The position numbers and the translations under genes are program-made. The notes below the pieces were generated by a model. It saw nothing but the letters and a program-made list of their open reading frames with translations. It had not been told where the DNA came from and made no database searches. Positions 31,558-42,224 of a DNA stretch of 64,000 nt are shown here, piece after piece. How positions within the stretch are numbered: the first letter of the stretch is position 1; each line of letters opens with the position of its first letter. Source of the stretch: Bacteroidales bacterium (GTDB lineage: Bacteria > Bacteroidota > Bacteroidia > Bacteroidales > Bacteroidaceae); assembly GCA_012517855.1 (NCBI GenBank), contig JAAYUD010000067.1:1-64000 (forward strand), in the 5' to 3' direction.

Positions 31558-33798
31558 ATGATTATGAGAAAAATATTGCTTCCACTCATTCTCTTCTATT
31601 TGTTTGGTAGTGTTTCAGTACTTGCACAAAAAGTCTATAAGTTTGGTGTCGTAGGTACTAATAAAGCTACTTTTATCAAGAGTTTGATAAAACGAATGAC
31701 ATTGGAAGAGAAGGTAGGGCAGCTTAATTTGGTACTTAGTGGTGGCGATCCTGCAACCACAGCTCAGAAAGAAGCTGCTGTTATCCGAGCTTCAAAGGGA
31801 GGAGCTATTTTTAATGTAGCCGGTGCCGATTTGGCACGCAAATATCAACGCATTGCAGTCGAAGAAACAAGACTTGGTATTCCACTATTGTTTGGCTTCG
31901 ATTGTATTCATGGTATGCGCACTACTTTCCCTATCCCATTGGCCGAATCGTCAAGCTGGGATTTGAAGACAATAGAGCAGTCCACTCGTGTGGCTGCTCG
32001 TGAAGCTAGTGCTTTTGGTGTCAATTGGGTATATTCTCCTATGATCGACATTTGTCGTGATGCGCGTTGGGGGCGTATTGCCGAAGGTGCAGGCGAAGAC
32101 CCTTATCTAGGTTCGATGATTGCAGCGGCAAGAGTGAAGGGTTTTCAAGGAACAGATTTGAGTGCTAATAATACGGTCGCTACCTGCATCAAACACTATG
32201 TCGCTTATGGGGCTGCAGAAGCAGGAAGAGATTACAATACGACAGACATGTCTGAAAGAACACTCCGTGAAGTGTATCTTCCTCCTTTTAAGGCTGCGGT
32301 CAAAGCTGGAGCTCTTTCGGTCATGTCGTCTTTCAATTCTTTCAATGGTGTGCCGTCGGCAGCTAATCCTTTCTTGTTACGTCAGATATTGAAAAAGGAA
32401 CTTGGAATGAAAGGCTTTGTGGTTTCCGATTATGATGCTGTTCGCGAATTAATCTCTCATGGAGTGGCAAAAGATAGCATCGAAGCTGCACGTATTGCTA
32501 TTGAGGGAGGTCTCGATATGGATATGATTAGCAATATTTATCGGGATAAACTTGTCGGATTGGTAAAGCAAAAGAAAGTTTCGGAGAAGCTTATTGATGA
32601 AGCTGTCGAAAGAATTCTTTTAGTAAAATATGATTTGGGTTTATTTCATAACCCTTATTTGTATTGTAATGCAAATAGGGAAAAAAACGATGTGATGACT
32701 TCTGAAAATCTACAGGCTGCGCTTGAGGCTGCCCGCAAGTCGATTGTCTTGTTGAAGAATGATGATCATATTCTTCCTTTAACTAAGTCGGGAAAGGTCA
32801 TTGCTGTAATTGGCGAAATGGCGAATAGTAAGTCCGACATGAATGGATGTTGGGCTACATATAGTCGTTCGGATGATCCTACGACAATATTAGATGGTAT
32901 CCGTGCCGCTGCTCCCGACTGCAAGGTCTTTTATGCCAAAGGTTGCAAGGTTGATGCTAAAGAACCTGAAGATTATTCGGAAGCGATGGAATTGGCTAGT
33001 CGTTCGGATGTTGTTATCATGACAATGGGCGAATATGGCTGGATGTCAGGCGAAGGAATGTCTAGAGCCAATCTTGATATTGTAGGCAATCAACTCGATT
33101 TGTTCAAGCATTTGCAAACCTTAGGAAAACCGATTGTGGTGTTACTCACCAATGGGCGCCCTCTTGTTATCCCGTATTTGGCAGAGCACGCTACAGCTAT
33201 ATTAGAGACATGGTTTCTCGGGACGAAAGCTGGTAATGCTATTGCCGACGTTTTATTTGGCGATTACAACCCTTCGGGCAAACTCACCGTTTCGTTTCCT
33301 TATTGTGTAGGTCAGCTCCCTTTATACTATAGTCAGCTTCCGACAGGACGTCCACATGATGAAGATCCGAAAGATCCATATCGCTCGCTCTATCGTGATG
33401 TGACGAACGATGCGCTTTATCCTTTTGGTTATGGGCTGAGTTATACATCTTTTGAATACAGCAATTTTCGAGTACTCAATCCTGTGATGACAGCAGATAA
33501 AGGAATTGATGTTTGTGTTGATTTGAAAAATACAGGAAGTCGGGAAGGAGAGGAGGTCGCTCAACTTTATATTCGCGATTTATATGCTTCGGTGAGCCAG
33601 CCGATGAAGTTGCTAAAAAGATTTAGCAAGGTCTCTTTAAATCCTAGCGAAACAAAAACTATAACTTTCCATCTCAATCGAGATGATGTGAAATTTTATA
33701 AAGAAAAGGTCGGTTGGATTGCCGAACCAGGAAAATTTAATATTTTTGTAGGAGGCAATTCGCGCGATTTATTGAAGGCTTCTTTTGAATTAAGGTAA
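31558..33798 (+). CDS. GH3 beta-glucosidase-like enzyme (intact paralog of 7538-9781)
   Basis: MTLEEKVGQLN, DARWGRIAEGAGEDPYLGS, IKHYVAYGAAEAGRDYN, FVVSDYDAVREL, YGLSYTSFEY. Confidence 0.95.
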   Translation: MIMRKILLPLILFYLFGSVSVLAQKVYKFGVVGTNKATFIKSLIKRMTLEEKVGQLNLVLSGGDPATTAQKEAAVIRASKGGAIFNVAGADLARKYQRIAVEETRLGIPLLFGFDCIHGMRTTFPIPLAESSSWDLKTIEQSTRVAAREASAFGVNWVYSPMIDICRDARWGRIAEGAGEDPYLGSMIAAARVKGFQGTDLSANNTVATCIKHYVAYGAAEAGRDYNTTDMSERTLREVYLPPFKAAVKAGALSVMSSFNSFNGVPSAANPFLLRQILKKELGMKGFVVSDYDAVRELISHGVAKDSIEAARIAIEGGLDMDMISNIYRDKLVGLVKQKKVSEKLIDEAVERILLVKYDLGLFHNPYLYCNANREKNDVMTSENLQAALEAARKSIVLLKNDDHILPLTKSGKVIAVIGEMANSKSDMNGCWATYSRSDDPTTILDGIRAAAPDCKVFYAKGCKVDAKEPEDYSEAMELASRSDVVIMTMGEYGWMSGEGMSRANLDIVGNQLDLFKHLQTLGKPIVVLLTNGRPLVIPYLAEHATAILETWFLGTKAGNAIADVLFGDYNPSGKLTVSFPYCVGQLPLYYSQLPTGRPHDEDPKDPYRSLYRDVTNDALYPFGYGLSYTSFEYSNFRVLNPVMTADKGIDVCVDLKNTGSREGEEVAQLYIRDLYASVSQPMKLLKRFSKVSLNPSETKTITFHLNRDDVKFYKEKVGWIAEPGKFNIFVGGNSRDLLKASFELR

Positions 33799-33836
33799 TG
33801 TATTAGCTAATATATATTTTTAATTAATTAAAAATC

Positions 33837-35021
33837 ATGAAGAAATCTATTTTATTTGTAGCGGCGGCAATGTTATTATTCGGCTCTATGAATCTTAGAG
33901 CACAGAAGTTCGAACATCTGGCAGATACTCCTGCTATGGGTTGGAACAGTTGGAACAAGTATCAGTGTAATATTAACGAGGATTTACTTAAAGGTATTGT
34001 TGATGCAATGGTATCTACCGGACTGAAAGATGCCGGCTATCAGTATGTCAATTTAGACGATGGTTGGCATGGTCAACGTGATGCTGACGGCTTTATTCAG
34101 TGTGATGCCAAAAAGTTCCCTTCAGGTATTAAGTCTCTTGCTGATTATGCTCACTCCAAAGGGTTGAAGTTGGGGATTTATTCTTGCTGTGGTAAGCTTA
34201 CCTGTGCGGGTTATTCCGCCAGTCTTGGGCATGAATATCAGGATGCTTTGCAATATGCCCGTTGGAATATCGATTATCTGAAAGAGGATTGGTGTTATTG
34301 TGAAAATGTAAATCCAAAAGGAGCTTATGCTCTAATGCGCGATGCACTTCACGATGCTGGACGTCCTGTTTATTTCAGTATGTGTGAATGGGGTTCGAAC
34401 AAACCGTGGGAATGGGCCAAAGATACTGGGAATTCTTGGCGTACTACTGGTGATATATCTTGTAATTGGGATAGCTGGACCGGTATTCTCGATCAAAATA
34501 AGGTCTTACGCAAATATGCCGGACCGGGGCACTGGAATGATCCCGATATGCTCGAAGTTGGTAACGGCATGCCAGTCAATGAGGATCGCGCTCATTTCAC
34601 CATGTGGTGTATGATGTCTGCTCCCTTGATTTTAGGTAATGATATTCGCAATATGAAACCTGAAACATCTGCTATATTGCTTAATAAGGAGGTTATAGCT
34701 CTTGATCAAGACAAATTGGGTGTGCAAGGGTTGATGTATTTGACTCAAGATAATGTTGAATATTGGTTTAAACCATTGGAAAATGGCGAATGGGCTTTCT
34801 GCATTTTCAATCGTAATAAAGATGCAAAAAAATGCACTGTAGATTGGCAGAAGTTTAACTTTAAGGATGATTTAAGCACTTGCTCTACAGACTTCAATAC
34901 GAAAGTTTATAGTCTGCGCAATCTGTGGACAAAGAAGAATGAAGGTACTACAAAGAAAATAAAAACTATTGTTGTACCGGGACATGATGTCGTTGTATAT
35001 CGTTTGGTGTTGAAAAAGTAG
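33837..35021 (+). CDS. GH27 alpha-galactosidase
   Basis: TPAMGWNSWNKYQCNINE, YVNLDDGWH, IDYLKEDWCYC, GPGHWNDPDMLEVGNGM. Confidence 0.96.
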   Translation: MKKSILFVAAAMLLFGSMNLRAQKFEHLADTPAMGWNSWNKYQCNINEDLLKGIVDAMVSTGLKDAGYQYVNLDDGWHGQRDADGFIQCDAKKFPSGIKSLADYAHSKGLKLGIYSCCGKLTCAGYSASLGHEYQDALQYARWNIDYLKEDWCYCENVNPKGAYALMRDALHDAGRPVYFSMCEWGSNKPWEWAKDTGNSWRTTGDISCNWDSWTGILDQNKVLRKYAGPGHWNDPDMLEVGNGMPVNEDRAHFTMWCMMSAPLILGNDIRNMKPETSAILLNKEVIALDQDKLGVQGLMYLTQDNVEYWFKPLENGEWAFCIFNRNKDAKKCTVDWQKFNFKDDLSTCSTDFNTKVYSLRNLWTKKNEGTTKKIKTIVVPGHDVVVYRLVLKK

Positions 35022-35032
35022 ATTTGAAGTCA

Positions 35033-35068
35033 AGAGATCGGATGTTCTAAGGCATCCGGTCTCTTTTT
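35033..35068 (+). terminator. Rho-independent terminator downstream of GH27 gene
   Basis: AGAGATCGGATG-TTCTAAGG-CATCCGGTCTCT followed by TTTTT. Confidence 0.85.
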
Positions 35069-35080
35069 ATTTTCGGATTA

Positions 35081-37069
35081 TTAGATTTGTTCGATGCGAT
35101 TGATAAGCTCATCTCCCAATTCCTGTTTTCTTTCTATATGCTTTATAATAGCTTTGACGAAGGTATTGTTCTCAAAGTCACCGCGTACACTTTCAAAGTC
35201 TTCCAACTTCGTATCGCGGGTTCCATCTACACCGAAGCCTGTCATGGATTGCATTGAGAATTCTTTGCGAGCATCGTTGTACACTTGATGGTCGAGCCCG
35301 ATAACTGCATCTTGCCATCTTTTTACTATACCAATAATGTCTTGAGCTGTAATGGTATCTGGAGAGATACCATAAATTTCTTCTATTTTCGAATATGCCC
35401 AAGTCCACTCGTAGGAATAATAGTTCTTGTTCATTTCGGAAAAATGAGAATTGATGTATTTCAGACGATTAATTTCACCTTTCTCAATACCGTTCATCAG
35501 TTTCTCTATTTCGCTTTTGGGAGCTATCAGCCCTGCAACGTCAACCCATTCACCGGTACCTATAGGTATGTCAGGTTTGAGACATTCTCGAATTTGTTCG
35601 TTATTTCCAAAATTTATCCCCTCCATGCGTTTTATAATCGAATTTCCCATAAATTTATAAATTGCCGTTTCATAGAATTTAATTCCGTTAAAGAGGGATG
35701 AACTTTTGATCTTGGCACTTTGGTAAGAATAAATTTCGGAGGTCTCACCAGAAACTCGTATCAATTCCTTTAATATCCTACGGCCTTTCAGCATTTTCTG
35801 AATAGTGTATGGGCTGAGTAGGTTATAGTTGATGAAATCCAATCGATTCGGATCATTTCGTTTATCACGTTTCGGCCATTTTTGTGCATCGCGGATAGTA
35901 CCTACACTGCGTAGGTTAACACCCGGCACCAGATAGGTGGTGTTACCTTGTTCTATCAGATAAGAAAAAGGAAGATCTGACGTATCGGCGTGGTTTACAT
36001 GGCGTCCCATTACGAGCGAAAAAGCTCCCACTCTGGCCGGCCACAATATATACGAATCGGAAGTGGTTTTTGCACCCCTTTCTAATGTCCCCTGATGAAT
36101 TGGTCCCAGTTTATACATGTGGTTGCTTTGATTGGAACCCGAGCCGGCATTCATGAAAGAGAACATTCCGGCGATAAGCAGTGTGGATTTATGGTGTGTC
36201 ACGGTATAAGGTCCTGCAAATATGGCGCATGCTTCACCGTTCTCTCCTTGACAGTTGCTGAAAAAGAGAGAGTCGGAAGCCGAATAATTGTGTCCAAGTT
36301 GGCATGCTTGTCCTACAAAACAACGGCTTATGGTGCTTCCGTCGGTAATGCTCGAACCCGAAGATATAATGAAATCTTCGCATATAACATTGGCTCCTAT
36401 TAGCACCGGGGCCGATTCGTTACTATTGATACTTCCGTTTTCTAAGCGTGATGCTCCGTTTATGGAGCAATGATCACCAATACGGACGTTTTTAATTGTA
36501 CAGGCATTTTTTATGCGCACGCACGCTCCTATTGTTCCCCTATCTGATGCATGTTTGTTCGAATAGTAGTCGGTAATTTCTTTCATGCGTTCTATTAGTA
36601 GGGGACGATGGCGGTATAGTGCCATGATGTATGCTTGATGTGCCGAGAGTTTGTCATTGATATAAACTTCGCGTCCACCCGTTTCATTCAGTACCGACGC
36701 AGCAACTCCGTTACCGAAAGTAGACAGGCGATCTACATACATCACTCCTACATTTTCGACGATTGAATGGTCTCCAATGGTATAGTTGGCTATGTAGTTT
36801 TGTATATTTTCGATGCAGCAATCGTCACCTATTGTTACATTATGAATGGTAGCATATTTTAGTCGGCTATGCTTCCGAATACCTCCAGGTAGTGTGAACG
36901 AATTGTCCATTACTCCCAGATAGTTTGTCCCTGAGAACATTACATGACTCACATAATCAGTCTTGAAACCCTCGGCTACATTTATTTCGTTCCAATCTTC
37001 GGCTTCACAAGATTGTTGTTGCAAACGAAGTTTCTCGTCTTCTGTCAGTTTCCGATACTTTTTATTCAT
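35081..37069 (-). CDS. DUF4954-like left-handed beta-helix protein
   Basis: Hexapeptide-like repeats (IGDDCCIENIQNYIANYTIGDHSIVENVG, CTIKNVRIGDHCSINGASRLENGSI); resembles DUF4954 family. Confidence 0.75.
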   Translation of the reverse strand: MNKKYRKLTEDEKLRLQQQSCEAEDWNEINVAEGFKTDYVSHVMFSGTNYLGVMDNSFTLPGGIRKHSRLKYATIHNVTIGDDCCIENIQNYIANYTIGDHSIVENVGVMYVDRLSTFGNGVAASVLNETGGREVYINDKLSAHQAYIMALYRHRPLLIERMKEITDYYSNKHASDRGTIGACVRIKNACTIKNVRIGDHCSINGASRLENGSINSNESAPVLIGANVICEDFIISSGSSITDGSTISRCFVGQACQLGHNYSASDSLFFSNCQGENGEACAIFAGPYTVTHHKSTLLIAGMFSFMNAGSGSNQSNHMYKLGPIHQGTLERGAKTTSDSYILWPARVGAFSLVMGRHVNHADTSDLPFSYLIEQGNTTYLVPGVNLRSVGTIRDAQKWPKRDKRNDPNRLDFINYNLLSPYTIQKMLKGRRILKELIRVSGETSEIYSYQSAKIKSSSLFNGIKFYETAIYKFMGNSIIKRMEGINFGNNEQIRECLKPDIPIGTGEWVDVAGLIAPKSEIEKLMNGIEKGEINRLKYINSHFSEMNKNYYSYEWTWAYSKIEEIYGISPDTITAQDIIGIVKRWQDAVIGLDHQVYNDARKEFSMQSMTGFGVDGTRDTKLEDFESVRGDFENNTFVKAIIKHIERKQELGDELINRIEQI

Positions 37070-37124
37070 AGTAAAAATAGAAGATTTTGGAATGATATCC
37101 TTATTTCACAAGCACACTTTTCTT

Positions 37125-38357
37125 TTACTCATCATATTTTTCAAAAAGGAAATCATTATATGGATATTTTTGAACATGCAATTCTTTGACACGTTCATAT
37201 AATATGGTCTTCAAATCGTCAATATTTTCTTTTTCTCGTGCCGAGATAAACAAGCAGTTGTCTTGCATTTTTGCCATCCAAGTAGCTTTAAGCTCTTCAA
37301 AGGTCAGATTCTCTTTAACTTTGGGCGTTAAGTCGTCCGGCGCTTTTTCAATGTAGGTATAGGCATCTATTTTGTTGAATACTAGAATGGACGGTTTAGT
37401 AGCTGCATTGATATCGGCTAGCGTTTGATTTACAATGTCTATCTGTTCTTCAAAATCCGGATGTGATATATCTACCACATGAATTAATAAATCTGCTTCG
37501 CGTACTTCATCTAGAGTCGATTTGAACGATTCTATTAAGTCGGTAGGCAACTTGCGTATAAATCCTACAGTATCTGAGAGAAGAAAAGGTAGATTGTCGA
37601 TGATCACTTTGCGCACTGTCGTGTCAAGTGTAGCAAACAGTTTGTTCTCTGCAAAAACTTCACTTTTGGCAAGTATGTTCATTAATGTAGATTTGCCTAC
37701 ATTAGTATATCCTACTAAAGCTACTCGAATCAATTTGCCTCGATTCTTACGCTGGGTTGTCTTCTGACGATCTATTTGCTTCAGTTCTTCTTTAAGAAGA
37801 GATATCCGCTTCAAAATGATACGGCGGTCCATCTCGAGTTGCGTTTCACCGGGTCCTCTCAATCCTACGCTTCCGCCTTTGCCACTGCCCGAACCGCCTC
37901 CTTGGCGTTCAAGGTGAGTCCACAGGCGAGTCAATCTGGGCAATAAGTATTTGTATTGTGCCAATTCTACTTGTGTCTTGGCGTTTGCCGTTTGGGCGCG
38001 CATGGCAAAAATATCCAATATGAGCGAAGTACGATCAAGGACCTTTACTTGCACTTCTTTTTCTATGTTTTTTATTTGGTGTGCGGTAAGTTCATCATCG
38101 AATATGACCATGCCTATTTCATTTGAAATAATATATTCGGCTATTTCAGCCAATTTACCTTTACCGACATACGAAGTAGGACTCGGAGTTTCGATTTTCT
38201 GTGTGAAACGTTTCACTACTTCTACTCCGGCTGTTTTGGCCAGAAATTCCAACTCGTCAAGATATTCTTTTGTTTTGCGTTCATCTTGTTGTTGTGTGAT
38301 GAGCCCTACTAAAACGGCTGTCTCTGCTGTTACTTCAGAAATTACAAATTCCTTCAT
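37125..38357 (-). CDS. hflX: GTPase HflX
   Basis: HflX N-terminus, GRGSG-like GSGSGKGGSVGLRGPGETQLEMDRR, G1 GYTNVGKST, G3 DTVGFIRKLP, NKID. Confidence 0.96.
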   Translation of the reverse strand: MKEFVISEVTAETAVLVGLITQQQDERKTKEYLDELEFLAKTAGVEVVKRFTQKIETPSPTSYVGKGKLAEIAEYIISNEIGMVIFDDELTAHQIKNIEKEVQVKVLDRTSLILDIFAMRAQTANAKTQVELAQYKYLLPRLTRLWTHLERQGGGSGSGKGGSVGLRGPGETQLEMDRRIILKRISLLKEELKQIDRQKTTQRKNRGKLIRVALVGYTNVGKSTLMNILAKSEVFAENKLFATLDTTVRKVIIDNLPFLLSDTVGFIRKLPTDLIESFKSTLDEVREADLLIHVVDISHPDFEEQIDIVNQTLADINAATKPSILVFNKIDAYTYIEKAPDDLTPKVKENLTFEELKATWMAKMQDNCLFISAREKENIDDLKTILYERVKELHVQKYPYNDFLFEKYDE

Positions 38358-38366
38358 GTTATAATG

Positions 38367-39812
38367 TTAATCTGTAGTCTTAATTAATCCTTTTGTCTTT
38401 GACGGGTTCACAATTCCTATCGGAATGAGTTCTGTATTATTGGTTCCTACTATGTTTTGGCTTTTCAAAGCCTTATTACCTTGGGCATTGCCGCCAATGA
38501 TGTTCAATGCTGTCTTCAGTAGATATTCATTTTCATCGCCTAGAGCTAAGAAATTTGGATTGTCTTCATCGTTCAATTCGTTTTTTTGATTGTCTGGAGT
38601 GATCCCTGCACTATAGTCGTTATCGGCTGCGCTAGTTATGTAGAATGTGATCGGTTGTATATCCCAGGCATATTTGTCATCGCCATCATAATTCACCGAG
38701 CCTACGTTTTTCCCTTCGCTGGTCAATCCTACTTTAATGATATTCATATAGGGGGTTAGTCCGTTAAAAGTCGCTTCAGATGCAGATGCTGTGCTGCCTG
38801 TCATTATCACAAACAGCCGCTGGAGATTAAGGGATGTAAATCCTCCTAGCGGATAGTCTGAATTGTTATCTACATCTTTGAAGTTATATTTTGTAATATC
38901 TCCATTCGCATCAGTCAATTTGCAGAATAATTCTGATTTAGAACTTTCCGGCACAAGCAGACGTGATAGAAGCCGAGCACAACTTAGGTAGCCACCTGGA
39001 TTATATCTAAGATCTAAAATGAACTCATCTACATTTTTAAATTTGCTATTGAAAAGAGTGATCAGTTCATTGTCATAAGTATGATCTTTGTAATTGTCGT
39101 GGGGGCCCGATGCAAATTGGTTGTATACCAGATAGCCCACTTTTTTACCATTCACATCGATAACAGACGAATAAAAGACGGGATCATTGTCTACGGCTGT
39201 GGAGGCCGGTAATGTAATAGAAGCTGTATGGGCATCCGAATATTTGTGCAATACAGTTAGCGTTCGCGAAGCGCCGCTCATAAGCTTTTTATAATCGGCA
39301 TTTTTTATATTGATGTCACTACCGTCAACTTTCAGGATCCAATCACCTCGCGACAACCCCGCTGTTTGTGCCGGACTACCTGACAGAACATACATGACCC
39401 TGTCGTATTCATAGTCCTGAGCCGCTCCGCTTTTATCAACAATGGAATATCTTACAAAACTCACACCATAAGAGTTCGTGTCGTCATTGATTGTTTTACT
39501 CGAAGTGTAATCTTTGTTTGTTTCAATATAAGAGTAGTAGTAATTTTTGCTACTCGTATGCTTTCCGTCTTTGTCAGACAATAAGGTGTAAAAGAATGTT
39601 TCAGGCGAAGCCGTATAGTCTAACTTGTTGTCTGCCGGAATGTTACTTTTCCATAGATAATCGGAACGCATGACTCCTGCAATCCATTCGTTGCATTTTT
39701 CGTACTCAGTTTTACTATTGCCTTCGTCGTCTTTACTGCTTTTGCAGCTACAGAACAATGCAACACCTAATAATAAAACGATATAGATATTCCGATTTTT
39801 CATTATGTGCAA
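38367..39812 (-). CDS. S41 family peptidase with PDZ domain (lipoprotein)
   Basis: Lipobox FCSCKSS; PDZ SPAQTAGLSRGDWILKVDG; LRYNPGGYLSCARLLSRLL; GSTASASEATFNGL. Confidence 0.9.
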   Translation of the reverse strand: MHIMKNRNIYIVLLLGVALFCSCKSSKDDEGNSKTEYEKCNEWIAGVMRSDYLWKSNIPADNKLDYTASPETFFYTLLSDKDGKHTSSKNYYYSYIETNKDYTSSKTINDDTNSYGVSFVRYSIVDKSGAAQDYEYDRVMYVLSGSPAQTAGLSRGDWILKVDGSDINIKNADYKKLMSGASRTLTVLHKYSDAHTASITLPASTAVDNDPVFYSSVIDVNGKKVGYLVYNQFASGPHDNYKDHTYDNELITLFNSKFKNVDEFILDLRYNPGGYLSCARLLSRLLVPESSKSELFCKLTDANGDITKYNFKDVDNNSDYPLGGFTSLNLQRLFVIMTGSTASASEATFNGLTPYMNIIKVGLTSEGKNVGSVNYDGDDKYAWDIQPITFYITSAADNDYSAGITPDNQKNELNDEDNPNFLALGDENEYLLKTALNIIGGNAQGNKALKSQNIVGTNNTELIPIGIVNPSKTKGLIKTTD

Positions 39813-39823
39813 TTAAAAAAATA

Positions 39824-39862
39824 ATCGTTTCGGACGAGAAAATCTTTCTCGCCCGAAACGAT
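39824..39862 (-). terminator. Terminator for the 39868-40743 gene
   Basis: 17-bp stem ATCGTTTCGGACGAGAA / TTCTCGCCCGAAACGAT (one mismatch) with an A-rich tract on + (T tract on -). Confidence 0.75.
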
Positions 39863-39867
39863 GTGAT

Positions 39868-40743
39868 TTATCTTACCTGAATAACCAGATAGCGCGATAC
39901 GCTCCAAAATTCGGAGGGATTAGTTATTCTAAGCACCATTTGTCCCTTTTCATCCTTCTCCAGACTATAACTGCCTGCCGGATGACTAGTCAACAAGTTG
40001 GCACGTTTTGCATACAGATTTATTTCTTTTGTTGTGCGAATATCAATCTGTGTGAAGTAACTTTTATCGTAGTTCGAATTCTTCAGAACTTGTCCTTTTA
40101 CTAGAATATTCTGTGCTTTCAGTTCCGATTTTGTTCCGAATACATACCATGCCGTATTGATGGTTCTGTCTTGTTGCGCTACCGTATTTGCTTTTGCTTG
40201 ATTTTCATTCGTCAAATTTTCTTTGTCACCCTTCAGCTCCGTAACGGCATTGTCTAATTCTTGAATCCGGATGTTCTTAGCAGCTAGTTCGGCTTGTAGG
40301 CTTTCTATCTGTTTCCCTTTTTCTGCTAGTTCAGCTTGCATGGATTCAATCGCTTTTTGCAACTGAACGGAATTGTTGTTGCTCCTTTTTAGCTTTTGTT
40401 GCAATTCCGCAATGCGCTGCCTGTTGGCATTCATCGTTTTGGTAATGAAAGCAATGTCATTGGCGATTTGCTGTTTTGCCGAAGCGGCATTTTCGGATAT
40501 TCTACCACGGGTTAGATCTACACGCTCCTGAGCAACGTTGATCTGACGGAAACCTTCTTGGATATCATTAAAAGTGCCCATCATATCATCCAAATCAGCA
40601 TTCTTTTTAGTCAACTCAGACCTTAATGAATCATTTTCGGTCCGCAGTGTATTGGCTTGTTTCTGCTGTGTTTTGCTATTGCAACCCGATAGTAGAACGA
40701 TAGCCATACTAACAAATAGGAAAGTTAACTTTTTCATATCCAC
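39868..40743 (-). CDS. Coiled-coil lipoprotein, function unknown
   Basis: Lipobox LLSGCNS and long heptad-rich region (ESMQAELAEKGKQIESLQAELAAKNIRIQELDNAVTEL). Confidence 0.8.
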   Translation of the reverse strand: MDMKKLTFLFVSMAIVLLSGCNSKTQQKQANTLRTENDSLRSELTKKNADLDDMMGTFNDIQEGFRQINVAQERVDLTRGRISENAASAKQQIANDIAFITKTMNANRQRIAELQQKLKRSNNNSVQLQKAIESMQAELAEKGKQIESLQAELAAKNIRIQELDNAVTELKGDKENLTNENQAKANTVAQQDRTINTAWYVFGTKSELKAQNILVKGQVLKNSNYDKSYFTQIDIRTTKEINLYAKRANLLTSHPAGSYSLEKDEKGQMVLRITNPSEFWSVSRYLVIQVR

Positions 40744-40765
40744 TCCTTTTTAATTAAGTTTATAA

Positions 40766-41443
40766 TCATTTTTCATCACATCCTTCTAGAGTAATCACAA
40801 ATTCACCACGAGGTTCGTGTTCTGTGAAGTGAATAATTACTTCTGCCAATGTTCCTCTAACGGTCTCTTCGTGAACTTTCGATATTTCTCGTGAAACGGA
40901 TACATGTCTGTCTTCACCAAATTGTTCGGCGAATTGGGTCAAAGTCTTCAATACTCTATAGGGCGATTCGTAAAATACCATGGTGCGGTGTTCCGATTGC
41001 AGAGCGTTGAGGCGGGTCATACGTCCCTTCTTGGGAGGTAAAAAGCCTTCGAAACAAAAACGATCGTTAGGCATTCCCGAGGCTACCAATGCCGGAACAA
41101 AAGCTGTCGCACCGGGCAGACATTGTACCTCTACATCATTTCTTACACATTCCCTAACCAACAGGAAACCGGGATCCGATATAGCGGGAGTACCTGCATC
41201 CGATATGAGAGCTGCTGTTTGTCCTCCTTTTATTCGCTCTACTACTTTTTCTACCGTCTGATGTTCGTTGAATTTGTGATGTGACATCAACGGATTTTTT
41301 ATTTCGTAATGTTGTAGCAGTATGCCCGATGTTCGAGTATCTTCGGCCAAAATAAAATCTACCTCTTTCAGCACTCTAACAGCGCGAAAAGTCATATCTT
41401 CCAGATTCCCTACGGGGGTTGGTACTACATACAATATTCCCAT
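40766..41443 (-). CDS. rsmI: 16S rRNA (cytidine(1402)-2'-O)-methyltransferase RsmI
   Basis: LYVVPTPVGNLEDMTFRAVRVLKEVDFILAEDTR, ALISDAGTPAISDPG, PGATAFVPALVASG. Confidence 0.96.
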   Translation of the reverse strand: MGILYVVPTPVGNLEDMTFRAVRVLKEVDFILAEDTRTSGILLQHYEIKNPLMSHHKFNEHQTVEKVVERIKGGQTAALISDAGTPAISDPGFLLVRECVRNDVEVQCLPGATAFVPALVASGMPNDRFCFEGFLPPKKGRMTRLNALQSEHRTMVFYESPYRVLKTLTQFAEQFGEDRHVSVSREISKVHEETVRGTLAEVIIHFTEHEPRGEFVITLEGCDEK

Positions 41444-41547
41444 CCTTTTTCTCTTTTGCGTCCTTTTTCAACTGATTGTTTTGAAGGATCGTTTCGCAAA
41501 TGTAGAAATAAATAATTAAAATATCACCTTACAGTGCGCAAAAGTAT

Positions 41548-41555
41548 TAATTTTG
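41548..41555 (+). promoter_or_regulatory. Putative -7 element TAATTTTG upstream of tdk
   Basis: Matches Bacteroidetes TAnnTTTG, 19 bp before the ATG at 41574. Confidence 0.4.
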
Positions 41556-41573
41556 TAGTCAAATAGATTAAAA

Positions 41574-42197
41574 ATGGATTTGTTCAAAGATAATAACCAA
41601 AGTAACTATATAGAACAGGTTCGTCGTCGGGGGCGTATCGAAGTGATTTGTGGATCGATGTTTTCGGGCAAAACGGAAGAATTGATTCGACGTCTCAAAC
41701 GGGCTAAATTCGCTCGCCAGCGTATTGAAATATTCAAACCGTCTATCGATATACGTTATTCCGATACCGATGTTGTTTCTCACGATAGTCATTCTATCTC
41801 TTGTACCGTTGTCGATTCGTCGGCAAGTATTCTACTCTGTTCTTCCGAGACCGATGTCGTAGGTATCGACGAAGCCCAATTTCTTGATAAGGGATTAGCC
41901 GAAGTCTGCATACAATTGGCCAACAATGGGGTGCGTGTTATTGTTGCCGGCCTTGATATGGACTACAAAGGTATTCCTTTCGGACCGATGCCCGATCTCT
42001 GTGCCGTTGCCGATGAGGTGACCAAAGTTCATGCCGTTTGTGTGCGTTGTGGCGATCTCGCTGCTTTCTCCCATCGCACGGTTGCCGATCAAAAGCAGGT
42101 CCTTCTAGGCGAAACATCCGAGTACGAGCCTCTTTGTAGGGCTTGTTATCTCGAAGCTATAGAAGAAGATAAAATGAAGAGGGAAGATAAAGATTAA
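41574..42197 (+). CDS. tdk: Thymidine kinase
   Basis: [51 protein letters not shown]-terminal zinc Cys motifs (CVRCG, CRAC). Confidence 0.97.
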   Translation: MDLFKDNNQSNYIEQVRRRGRIEVICGSMFSGKTEELIRRLKRAKFARQRIEIFKPSIDIRYSDTDVVSHDSHSISCTVVDSSASILLCSSETDVVGIDEAQFLDKGLAEVCIQLANNGVRVIVAGLDMDYKGIPFGPMPDLCAVADEVTKVHAVCVRCGDLAAFSHRTVADQKQVLLGETSEYEPLCRACYLEAIEEDKMKREDKD

Positions 42198-42224
42198 CAT
42201 TAACATCAAAAAACAGTATATATT

